From: Bacteroidota bacterium
GTDB taxonomy: Bacteria > Bacteroidota > Bacteroidia > Bacteroidales > UBA1402
Reading direction: 5' to 3'
NCBI GenBank assembly: GCA_030706285.1
Contig: JAUZOU010000003.1
Location: forward strand, 1 to 35,367
DNA: 35,367 nt
Of the stretch, positions 28,501-35,367 are shown in pieces. The notes under the pieces are model-generated. The model did not search any database and was not told where the DNA came from. It was given only the letters and a program-made list of their open reading frames with translations. The number at the start of each line of letters is the position of its first letter. Position 1 is the stretch's first letter. The position numbers and the translations under genes are program-made.

Positions 28501-31500
28501 CATTGAGCACGGCACTTCCCAGTGCAGCCCAGCCCCCGTTGTCCTTAAATCCTGAAAGCCGCAATTCATCAGCCCAGATTTCCAGCGATTTAACCGTACC
28601 GCTTTTGTTCCGGATCCCGATCATGATGGTTTCCACATCTGAGAGCGTCGGATTTCCTTTTATTTTGACCTTGTTTTGTTCATTATCAGGATCATATTCT
28701 GAATATTCGGTTGTGTAGTTTCCTCCTGAGACTGCGTTTCGTTTGGTCTTGAGTTTGGTAAACAAATCAAACGGGATGTCAAGATAATTATTCTCTGGCC
28801 AGATAGAACGTGCCGTGTTTACATAAAAGGGTGAGATTTCCAATGGCACTTCATATTCATAATAGTTGCTCTGGTTGTCGGAACCTAAGCGAATAAACAC
28901 TGTTGTTTCATAATTCTTCGGCGGATTCAGGTCATTCTGAAGCGCCTCGGCATGAACAAACAGTTGAATCCGTTTATATTGTCTAAAATCGTATGACGTG
29001 TTTTTATAAATCGCCCTGGCGTCATTCGGCGACAGATTGTTTACCCGTAGAGCCAGGGATTGTTCATCTTCCAGATAGACACCAGGCTGGCTGGGATCCG
29101 TTTCCTGTTCAACACCAGGTGGCAACTTATAGTTGATGGGGCTTCTTCCGGAATTTTCCTCCAGACTGACGGTCGATACATCCATCGTCGCATCGGAAAT
29201 CGGTACCGATCCGGCTGTATAAAGATCTTTCGTATACGAGCGCCAGTCTCCGCGTACCAATTCCAACGTACCGAACCTCAGAATCACACTGTCCTGAAAA
29301 CCGGTCAGAAACAGGCGCATAAACCGGATGCTGCTGAACCCGTTTATGGTACCTACTTTCTTTTCGTAGTCTGTAATGGGCACTTTAAACTGATACCATT
29401 TCACCTTGGCGGTTTTGCCGTTTTTCAAGGTAACGGTAGCAACTCGCTTATCATTGATAAAATTCTGCCCGACGATGGTATCGGACGGCCTTAATGAAAC
29501 CCGGTATTGATAATACCGTTCCGATTCATTCAGCGTAAAATCGAGGTTGATATCCTCGACATTGGGCAAGGTCGTAGCTGCTGTAGAATAGGTCTCATTG
29601 GTATATTCTGGGGGTAATGAGTTGCCTTCTGTTCCGTTGTAATGTTTGTAACGATCCAGAATGTCCGTTTTTTTACTGTCAAAATCAGAGCCTCTGAAAT
29701 AATGGTAATCATCCCCGGCCGGGTCATTCAACGGAGAGAATTTATCGTCTGTCATTTCTTCCAGCGCTGTCGGGTTTAATTTGGCTTTGACTCCTTTTAC
29801 ATAATCCGAAACGCCAGGCCAGGTTGCTTCTTCTTCGTCCGACAAACCATCCAGACCGACATCCTGTTTAACCCTGACACCTGCGGTATTGTCAAACGAA
29901 TAGGCCGTTGATGATTTGCTGGAAACCTTTCCCCAGGCCGTTTCGCTGACAAGCGATGCATCCGACGCATTCGTCGGCAGTCCATTTTCAAACGAGCGTT
30001 TGCCATCTTTCAGCACATCTTCTGATATCTCGCCCAGGTCAAAGTAGAGATCACCGCCAGTGGCCACATCCGTTGAGTCGTATACAAACGGGTCCATCAG
30101 CCAGAACTCTATGTATTCGACATTATTGGATTCGAAATTCGTATAGCCGGACTCTATCTTGCGCATGATACCGCCCCAGCGTTTTTCAGGATGAGACAAT
30201 GTTCCATCCGCTTGCATGCCATCCACATCATAATTATATGGGCCACGCTGTTTGGGATAAAAAGCAAGGTTCATGACTGGCAAAATGCCAACCTGGTTAA
30301 ACGCAATGTCCCTGTCCGGAAAGATTTCTTTTTCATTGACAACACGGACATAATGGTTGGAGAGTTGGTCGACATCGTTGCGCAGATGACTCGGTGTCTG
30401 TGAACTGTTGTTGTAGTTTAATGTTCCGTCAATGGAATACCAGGCCAGCAGGGCACGGTTGTAGCCATAGGCCAGATCGTTTGATTTGGCGGCCTCCGGG
30501 AACAGCCCCCCGGAAGGATCGTAAGGCGTACTGGCCAAGAACCATTGCGTCATATCCTTCAGGTTATACGTCTTTTTGGCTGATTCAAAATCATCCACGT
30601 AAGAAACATTTTTCAGTTCGCTGGATGTTCCGGCTACCAGTTTGGCATATTCTGCGCTGACAGTCAAACTTGAAGGCTTGGTTGCTTCAATCAGCGGAAG
30701 CTTGTCCACCAGATTGGTCAGCAATTGCGATTCTGTCTTGAAGGATGTGTTCACTCCGAAAATGGTATTCGAAACAGATTCATAACCCATATCGACCTTG
30801 GTGGTTAGCGGTGTTTCAGACAGATGCATCATGGTACCGCCCAAACTGAAATTATCATTGAACTTATAATTCAAGGCGAGCCCGGTCATGGTTTTTCGAA
30901 CCATACTGTAGGTGGACTGATCTTCGCAAGTCGCATTAATCGCTGTTCCGGAGGTAATCAGGTCGGAATTCGTAATGGTCACCGTTCCGGAAATATAATC
31001 CACGGTATAATCGACATTCTCCGTCAACTTCTGACCTCCGGCCGTAACAGTCACAGATCCTTGAGCCACATTGGTCGCACCAAGGGATATGGTGGCGCCC
31101 GAAGAAGCCTTGTATTCACCGGTGATCCGGAACTTATTCTTCTCAGACAATTGCTGAGCCACCGTCAACGTCGAATCATAAAGTTCCTCGAACACATATT
31201 TGTCTGCCAATGCATCATCGCCGATCGCCTGGCGCAAATGGGATCCGAAGGGCTCCAGCACCGGAAATATGATACGGCCATACGTGGACTGAACGGTATA
31301 ACCCTCCACAAAGTCGAACAATCCGTCCGGATAGGCTTGTTGTTTGGAGTTCAGCCTGTCCAGTCCCATCACTTTCAGCAGCAAGGTGTTTTTGATTTTC
31401 CCTTCCGTCAGGTAAGTCATATCTGTCCCTACAGAATCACTCTGATAAACCACATTCAGTTTAAAACCATCCGATTGAAGGTTATAGGCATCGCCAAGGG

Positions 31501-33052
31501 TATATACGTTTTTCATCATCAAATCCCAAGTCGGTGCTGATGGTGAACAATTGGTTCCTTTCAACAACTTCAGAAACAAGGTTTGGGGTGCCTGGATGCC
31601 ATCAGTGGAAAATTCTCCGACTTGATACGTCTGCCCACCTTTCGAGTATTCATAGGCCACGGCCAAAATTTCATCACTGTTGAGCGCCTGCTTGAGAGAT
31701 ATATAGCCCAATGTACTGTTCAAGGTATATTCAGACGCATCCAAACGCCGGGCACTTTCCAGCCGTTCGTAATCTTCTCCTACCGCAAGGCCGATTGGTG
31801 AAAGCGTAGAATTGACATCGCTGAACGTACGGGCGCCCGCATATTGATTGGTAATTTCGGAATAAAGGCTGTTGCTTCCGTTGGATGGATAGGTTCCGGT
31901 CGAGGTCCAGTGTGAATTGCTGATGTATGCAGGTTCAGCCAGATCGGCAAAAGCGACAATGTTTCTGGCATTGTCCAATGTACTGGTTTTGTTGGTGACC
32001 CAGACTTCAACCTTCGTAACGGTCATACCGGAAGAGACATACGGTAATTTACTCATCCAGGTATCATAATGATCGCGAAAATAATGAGACAGGAAAAAAT
32101 GCCTGTTCTCATCATAGTTATCGACTGCCAGGTCAAATTTTCTGGACTGCGCACCGCCTTCGAGACTGACCGATTTTGTCTGTGAATTTTGTTGGGATAC
32201 CACCGTTGCCACAGATAACTTTCCGAACTGCAACTCGGTCTTGACTCCAAATAACGATGAACCGCCTGTGATCAGGGAACTGTTCAATGGCATGCTGACA
32301 TTACCGGCCTCTATCGACTTAATGATATCGTCCTCTTTGCCATCATAGTGTAATTTGACAGACTTGGCATCATAATTGAAGGTGGCCTGTGTGTCATAAT
32401 TCATGTTGACATCGATCTTGTCTCCCACTTTTCCATTGACACTCATCTGAATCTGAGGGTCAAAATTGAACATCGTTTTGTTTCGTGCCGTTTCAGATAA
32501 AGAGGGATTGTCCACTTTATTGGTTTTTAAGCCGAATTTAGTTTCAATGGATCCCTGCGTTTTAAGCCGGACGCCTCCTTCACCAAAAATTTTGTCACCG
32601 AGCCCAAGATCAAACTGCATATCCGTCAGGGAAAAATCCTGACCCTTTTTCGTATAATCAACCTTGTTTTTTTCTTTCCAATAAGCGGCAGAAGACTGTT
32701 GTTGCTGGTACTTCAGGTATTCCTGCTGGGTCAGGTTGATCGGGGTCCCGATTTTAGTATCGCCCAGGTAGGTGACCAGAGAATACAGTCCGGTTTCCGG
32801 ATCATATTCCACTTTAGACTCAATGTTCGATGGATTTTTCAAGTCTCCGGTTTTACTTTCCGTCAGGTCTTCCATCGTTTCCGGGATCGTTTTCGATACG
32901 GGATGAACCGGACGTTTGGCTTCTGCCAAGGCACTGTCTTGCTGTCCGGCAGCCATATTCACCTCAGTTTGTGGTGACGCCGCTGAAAAGATACTGAATG
33001 CACCGGCCAGTGAAAACAGTAAAAATAGCAGGATGGACAGTGGACGTTTCAA
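25589..33052 (-). CDS. sprA: SprA/Sov, type IX secretion system outer-membrane translocon
   Basis: 2487 aa, signal peptide; YDPETGLYSLVTYLGDTKIGTPINLTQQEYLKYQQQQ, FDLGLGDKIFGEGGVRLKTQGS, GKVGDKIDVNMNYDTQATFNYD, YVDDFESAKKTYNLKD, IEFWLMDPFVYD; terminal YPVRSSDFGVSIRFSLTR. Immediately downstream of ruvA. Confidence 0.95.
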   Translation of the reverse strand: MKRPLSILLFLLFSLAGAFSIFSAASPQTEVNMAAGQQDSALAEAKRPVHPVSKTIPETMEDLTESKTGDLKNPSNIESKVEYDPETGLYSLVTYLGDTKIGTPINLTQQEYLKYQQQQSSAAYWKEKNKVDYTKKGQDFSLTDMQFDLGLGDKIFGEGGVRLKTQGSIETKFGLKTNKVDNPSLSETARNKTMFNFDPQIQMSVNGKVGDKIDVNMNYDTQATFNYDAKSVKLHYDGKEDDIIKSIEAGNVSMPLNSSLITGGSSLFGVKTELQFGKLSVATVVSQQNSQTKSVSLEGGAQSRKFDLAVDNYDENRHFFLSHYFRDHYDTWMSKLPYVSSGMTVTKVEVWVTNKTSTLDNARNIVAFADLAEPAYISNSHWTSTGTYPSNGSNSLYSEITNQYAGARTFSDVNSTLSPIGLAVGEDYERLESARRLDASEYTLNSTLGYISLKQALNSDEILAVAYEYSKGGQTYQVGEFSTDGIQAPQTLFLKLLKGTNCSPSAPTWDLMMKNVYTLGDAYNLQSDGFKLNVVYQSDSVGTDMTYLTEGKIKNTLLLKVMGLDRLNSKQQAYPDGLFDFVEGYTVQSTYGRIIFPVLEPFGSHLRQAIGDDALADKYVFEELYDSTLTVAQQLSEKNKFRITGEYKASSGATISLGATNVAQGSVTVTAGGQKLTENVDYTVDYISGTVTITNSDLITSGTAINATCEDQSTYSMVRKTMTGLALNYKFNDNFSLGGTMMHLSETPLTTKVDMGYESVSNTIFGVNTSFKTESQLLTNLVDKLPLIEATKPSSLTVSAEYAKLVAGTSSELKNVSYVDDFESAKKTYNLKDMTQWFLASTPYDPSGGLFPEAAKSNDLAYGYNRALLAWYSIDGTLNYNNSSQTPSHLRNDVDQLSNHYVRVVNEKEIFPDRDIAFNQVGILPVMNLAFYPKQRGPYNYDVDGMQADGTLSHPEKRWGGIMRKIESGYTNFESNNVEYIEFWLMDPFVYDSTDVATGGDLYFDLGEISEDVLKDGKRSFENGLPTNASDASLVSETAWGKVSSKSSTAYSFDNTAGVRVKQDVGLDGLSDEEEATWPGVSDYVKGVKAKLNPTALEEMTDDKFSPLNDPAGDDYHYFRGSDFDSKKTDILDRYKHYNGTEGNSLPPEYTNETYSTAATTLPNVEDINLDFTLNESERYYQYRVSLRPSDTIVGQNFINDKRVATVTLKNGKTAKVKWYQFKVPITDYEKKVGTINGFSSIRFMRLFLTGFQDSVILRFGTLELVRGDWRSYTKDLYTAGSVPISDATMDVSTVSLEENSGRSPINYKLPPGVEQETDPSQPGVYLEDEQSLALRVNNLSPNDARAIYKNTSYDFRQYKRIQLFVHAEALQNDLNPPKNYETTVFIRLGSDNQSNYYEYEVPLEISPFYVNTARSIWPENNYLDIPFDLFTKLKTKRNAVSGGNYTTEYSEYDPDNEQNKVKIKGNPTLSDVETIMIGIRNKSGTVKSLEIWADELRLSGFKDNGGWAALGSAVLNVSDLGTVTASGKYITDGFGGLEESVSQRRQDTYSQYNISFNTDLGRLFPEKAKVNFPFYYSISKERTLPKYDPLNEDLLLKDVLKSTKSKAVRDSILNYSQTLKTYKSMNFSNVRINLKSKTPMPFDPANFSFNYNSTESDEHDPTTEYEITQNYQGGVNYNYASPLKPWQPFANDKKMTSSWLKLLKELNLNFLPNSVTASSKLTRYYYELQSRNLSTTSAEELATPLTVSKNFLWNSDLVVNWNLTKNLKLNASVNNQAEVEETRYAPVNKALYATEYENWKDTVSRSLRSFGTPLNYSQTVNLTWQVPLNRLPAFDFLTLNSQYNAVYNWERSTTSGTDNDLGNQISNQRTMSMTASANMTTLYNKSAFLKKILAQANKPTPQRPVTTKKTEKQTAGKKAPDDKSVKPQDKKTPGAVPATPVKTSRKFEKEVNLFADSAILIKHGLKNKRVFAVAVDSAGKKVQLDYHIKDENSLAVKGPKDGTVKITVLQKPELEEEDWYKPVSFIARTLMSVRNVSVIYKQSDGLTIPGFKPETGLISQTDYGTAPGWDYALGFQGSDYLQKALDKNWLVLDTVMTPAYMTKNTDLRVKASLEILPSLKIEFNGARAWNFNTEIQYMYDGMPETRTGNFTMTTIALSTAFESSKASNGYRSKAFETFLANRSMIASRLEEKMAGKLYPSTGFLKDTPLAGSVYNKSNGAFDLNSADVLIPAFLAAYSGKDARTSSLDLFPGLLSMLPNWSISYDGLSKLEFIRKYFKSVTLNHNYTCTYGVSSFSTYSTWQNAGDGLGFVRDVLTNSAVPSSMYDISAVTLTESFNPLLRIQGTLNSGLTLNTEITKTRALSLSISGGQIIETDQNQIGAGTGYKLSDFHPWGFMKGSKVKNDLNLTGNLKYKDMHALLRKIEGDYTQASSGNKTFVVELSGDYTMSKNMNLVLFYDLESSVPLVSSYPVRSSDFGVSIRFSLTR

Positions 33053-33057
33053 TCGAG

Positions 33058-33648
33058 TTACAGCAATTTAAGCGCAGCCTTGACAACCTGCTCAACAGGC
33101 ATATCAGGAGCCTCAACCATTAATTTGTTAACCGCTTTTTGTGAAGCGGACAGAGGAAATCCAAGCATCTGCAACGCAGCCAATGCTTCCGAACGGACCT
33201 GGTTGCTGGTCGAAGAAACAAGTGGCATATCGGATTGCAACAGTTTCGATTTTTGAATTTTATCCTTCAGATCGACCAGAATGCGCTGAGCTGTCCTAAT
33301 CCCGATACCCTTGACGGACTGCAACATGGATACATTTTCACTGACGATGCCTTGTTTCAATTCCTCTACCGTCAACGAAGACAGGATCATACGGGCTGTA
33401 TTCGCCCCCACACCGGAGACGCCTATCAGCAGCAGAAAGATATCCCGTTCTTCCATTTTTGAGAAACCGAACAACAAATAGGCATCTTCCCGGATGGCTT
33501 CATACACATAAAGTTTGCACTCGGATTGCGATTGGATCGCCGTATAGGTATTCAGGCTGATTTGCAGAAGGTACCCTATTCCATGGTTGTCCAATACCAC
33601 TGATGTTGGCGTCAGTGATTCCACGTTTCCTTTAATATATTCGATCAT
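33058..33648 (-). CDS. ruvA: Holliday junction branch migration complex subunit RuvA
   Basis: MIEYIKGNVESLTPTSVVLDNHGIGYLLQIS; EDAYLLFGFSKMEERDIFLLLIGVSGVGANTARMILSSLTVEEL; LQSVKGIGIRTAQRILVDLKDKI; C-terminal EALAALQMLGFPLSASQKAVNKL. Confidence 0.97.
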   Translation of the reverse strand: MIEYIKGNVESLTPTSVVLDNHGIGYLLQISLNTYTAIQSQSECKLYVYEAIREDAYLLFGFSKMEERDIFLLLIGVSGVGANTARMILSSLTVEELKQGIVSENVSMLQSVKGIGIRTAQRILVDLKDKIQKSKLLQSDMPLVSSTSNQVRSEALAALQMLGFPLSASQKAVNKLMVEAPDMPVEQVVKAALKLL

Positions 33649-33667
33649 AGCTGAGTCTGTTGATGGC

Positions 33668-33693
33668 ACCGGCAGCCATACCGCCGGTTTTTT
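33668..33693. repeat. GC-rich hairpin just upstream of the ruvA start codon; terminator-like in the plus orientation
   Basis: Plus strand ACCGGC-AGCCATACC-GCCGGT followed by TTTTT; 6-bp GC-rich stem, about 20 nt from the ruvA ATG (33648). Confidence 0.5.
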
Positions 33694-33826
33694 ATAAACG
33701 GAAGAATGGCTGAAAACGTATGTGGTGTAGTAAAATATTGTCCGGCGGCACCATCAACAGCTCAAACTGTTCACTTGAGTAAATTTACCGCTTGTTACTT
33801 TTGACGTTGAAACACGTTATACTGAT

Positions 33827-34981
33827 TCACCGGTTAAGTTCGAGGCAGGCCATGATAAAAACGCCGGTGGCTTTGCCATCATCACTCCGGACCGGGGTAT
33901 GAATGTAATAATCGTAACTGCCGTCACGGTAGGGCGTTCCTCCCAAACCCGCCACTTCACAGCAATGAGTGATTGAAATGGTTCCATTTGGATTGGTTAC
34001 AATCAGGTGCTTTTTAATGCCTTTAAAGGCTTTCAACGCTATCTTCCTGTAACCGGCAGGCAAATAGCCCTTGTTCGTCGCTTTAGCGTAGAAATACATC
34101 ATCATGGCTGAGACAGAGCCTTCGAGAAAATTACCGTTCCTGTTTCCCTGATCGACGACCTGATACCAAAGGCCAGTTTGTTTATCCTGATACTTGAGCA
34201 TACCGTCAGCCAACGTTCTGACCAATTTAATCACGTCAGCCCGTTGAGGATGTGTGGCTGGAATGTAGTCCAGGTTATCCACCAATGCCATGGCATACCA
34301 ACCGATGGATCTGCCCCAGAAATTGGGAGACGTACCGGTTACCGGATTGGCCCATTTTTGAGAGCAGCTTTCGTCCCAGCCATGGTAAAACAGGCCGGTT
34401 TTCTGATCATAGGTATGTTTGGCTACCGTTATAAGCTGATGGATGGCCTCATCAATGCAGGCAGGCTGATTGAATGTTGCCCCGTATTGGGAAAGGAAGG
34501 GAGAAGCCATGTACAATCCGTCCAGCCACATCTGATGAGTGTAGACTTTCTTGTGCCAGAATCCACCGTCAGCTGTCCTTGGTTGTCCTTTAAATTGCTG
34601 AAGCAAAGTATCCATGGCCATCCGGAATCGTTTTTCACCTGTCGCTTCATACAGATAAAACAACACTTTACCCGAATTGATGAAATCCAGGTTATAGTTA
34701 TCCATTTTATAGAGATAAATTGAACCGTCTGAACCGATCAGGCTGTCTCCCCATTGATAGACATAATTGAAATACGTTTTGTTGCCTGTCGCTTTCCACA
34801 ATTTCATAAAGGCACATCCCCCAAGCCCTTGGGTATAGCCTGGAAACAAACGCGTTCCATAATCATACTGGTAAAGATGTGGAAAACGCACCATCTCAGA
34901 CTCCGCCATCCTGACAGACATTGTTGCCTGGATACCACCCAGCAGGCAAAGAAAAACAACTGTAAACATCAGTTTTTTCAT
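33827..34981 (-). CDS. GH105/GH88-like (YteR-type) unsaturated glycuronyl hydrolase, secreted
   Basis: Start MKKLMFTVVFLCLLGGIQATMSVRMAESEMVRFP; TADGGFWHKKVYTHQMWLDGLYMASPFLSQYG, FWGRSIGWYAMALVDNLDYIP, GNFLEGSVSAMMMYFYAKA, HTPVRSDDGKATGVFIMACLELN. Confidence 0.9.
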   Translation of the reverse strand: MKKLMFTVVFLCLLGGIQATMSVRMAESEMVRFPHLYQYDYGTRLFPGYTQGLGGCAFMKLWKATGNKTYFNYVYQWGDSLIGSDGSIYLYKMDNYNLDFINSGKVLFYLYEATGEKRFRMAMDTLLQQFKGQPRTADGGFWHKKVYTHQMWLDGLYMASPFLSQYGATFNQPACIDEAIHQLITVAKHTYDQKTGLFYHGWDESCSQKWANPVTGTSPNFWGRSIGWYAMALVDNLDYIPATHPQRADVIKLVRTLADGMLKYQDKQTGLWYQVVDQGNRNGNFLEGSVSAMMMYFYAKATNKGYLPAGYRKIALKAFKGIKKHLIVTNPNGTISITHCCEVAGLGGTPYRDGSYDYYIHTPVRSDDGKATGVFIMACLELNR

Positions 34982-35010
34982 CTGATAATCATTTTTTTTG
35001 TTTAAGGACA

Positions 35011-35075
35011 GATGCAACACCGCATGCCGATGATCCTCTGCTTGAGTGCCTGGTACAGGCATGCGCGTTTCATAA
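35011..35075 (-). promoter_or_regulatory. Leader element copy B (GCATGC-bracketed, MKRACLY mini-ORF) upstream of the GH105-like gene
   Basis: Minus strand TTTATGAAACGCGCATGCCTGTACCAGGCACTCAAGCAGAGGATCATCGGCATGCGGTGTTGCATC; GCATGCC...GGCATGC 7-bp complementary arms, internal GCCTG-TAC-CAGGC hairpin; ends about 32 nt before the GH105 start codon. Confidence 0.6.
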
Positions 35076-35105
35076 AAAATGTTCAATTTCCGTATGGTAA
35101 CAAAG

Positions 35106-35141
35106 TTAAAAAAAAGCAGAGAATCTTCCGACTTTCTGCTT
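35106..35141 (-). terminator. Rho-independent terminator downstream of the partial right-edge CDS
   Basis: Minus strand: AAGCAGA-(14 nt)-TCTGCTT followed by a T-run (TCTGCTTTTTTTTAAC); 7-bp perfect stem 35114-35120 / 35135-35141. Confidence 0.75.
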
Positions 35142-35182
35142 CTTTATTCAATGATAGACACTATCTATCGTATTTGTCCGGA

Positions 35183-35367
35183 TTAATTGGCTGACACCAG
35201 TTTCCAAGGGACAAAATAACCTCCGGCCAGAATCTTGGCCCGTATGGTTGCGGCATTGCCTTCATACTTCGGGCAAACCCGGTCTGCGACGATATTATAG
35301 TCGTTCCAGCGTTTGGCAACCCGGATCAATGCCGGATAAATTTTGCCCTCGCAGGGAAATTCAAGCA
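35183..35367 (-). CDS. 3' end of an unidentified CDS (5' part beyond right window edge)
   Basis: Manual minus-strand translation in the open frame: LEFPCEGKIYPALIRVAKRWNDYNIVADRVCPKYEGNAATIRAKILAGGYFVPWKLVSAN*; stop at 35183-35185; followed by a terminator-like hairpin. Product not recognised. Confidence 0.6.
   Translation of the reverse strand, partial: LEFPCEGKIYPALIRVAKRWNDYNIVADRVCPKYEGNAATIRAKILAGGYFVPWKLVSAN

Noticed and set aside
25589-33648. A functional link between T9SS sprA and the adjacent mannan locus
   Set aside because: sprA next to ruvA looks like a housekeeping neighbourhood. None of the complete PUL enzymes here shows an obvious T9SS C-terminal sorting domain; they end right after catalytic or binding domains.
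1-35367. CRISPR arrays, tRNA/rRNA genes, phage or conjugative elements
   Set aside because: No regularly spaced direct repeats, no tRNA-like cloverleaf noticed, and no integrase, transposase or phage structural proteins among the ORFs.

Overview
All convincing genes in this window (17, two of them cut by the window edges) lie on the minus strand. The sequence looks like a Bacteroidetes (Bacteroidales-like) chromosome. From about 24.9 kb down to the left edge runs a large polysaccharide utilization locus whose enzymes point to beta-mannan or (galacto)glucomannan. In transcription order it encodes: SusC, SusD, a two-Ig/IPT surface glycan-binding protein (SGBP), a six-IPT SGBP, a lipoprotein Ig-CBM35-GH26 mannanase, a CE7-type acetyl esterase with an extra N-terminal jelly-roll, a 1525-aa GH3-GH5_7-GH26 fusion, a GH130_1-like mannosylglucose phosphorylase, a GH27 alpha-galactosidase, a GPH/MFS sugar symporter, a GH94 cellobiose phosphorylase, a cellobiose 2-epimerase-like AGE protein, and a GH5_2-like endoglucanase lipoprotein that is open at the left edge and absent from the ORF track. 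Upstream lie the T9SS translocon gene sprA (2487 aa), ruvA, a GH105-like hydrolase and the 3' end of one more gene. Best leads: (1) the intact single-chain GH3-GH5_7-GH26 architecture; (2) two diverged copies of a ~65-nt GCATGC-bracketed leader element with a mini-ORF starting MKRACLY, each about 32-36 nt upstream of a start codon and 15 kb apart; (3) a cytoplasmic GH94 + epimerase + GH130 set suggesting parallel phosphorolysis of glucomannan disaccharides; (4) a ~660-bp sprA-susC intergenic region with tandem hairpins, one continuously paired only in minus-strand RNA through G-U wobbles. Calls come from reading the translations and motifs; no database search was run.
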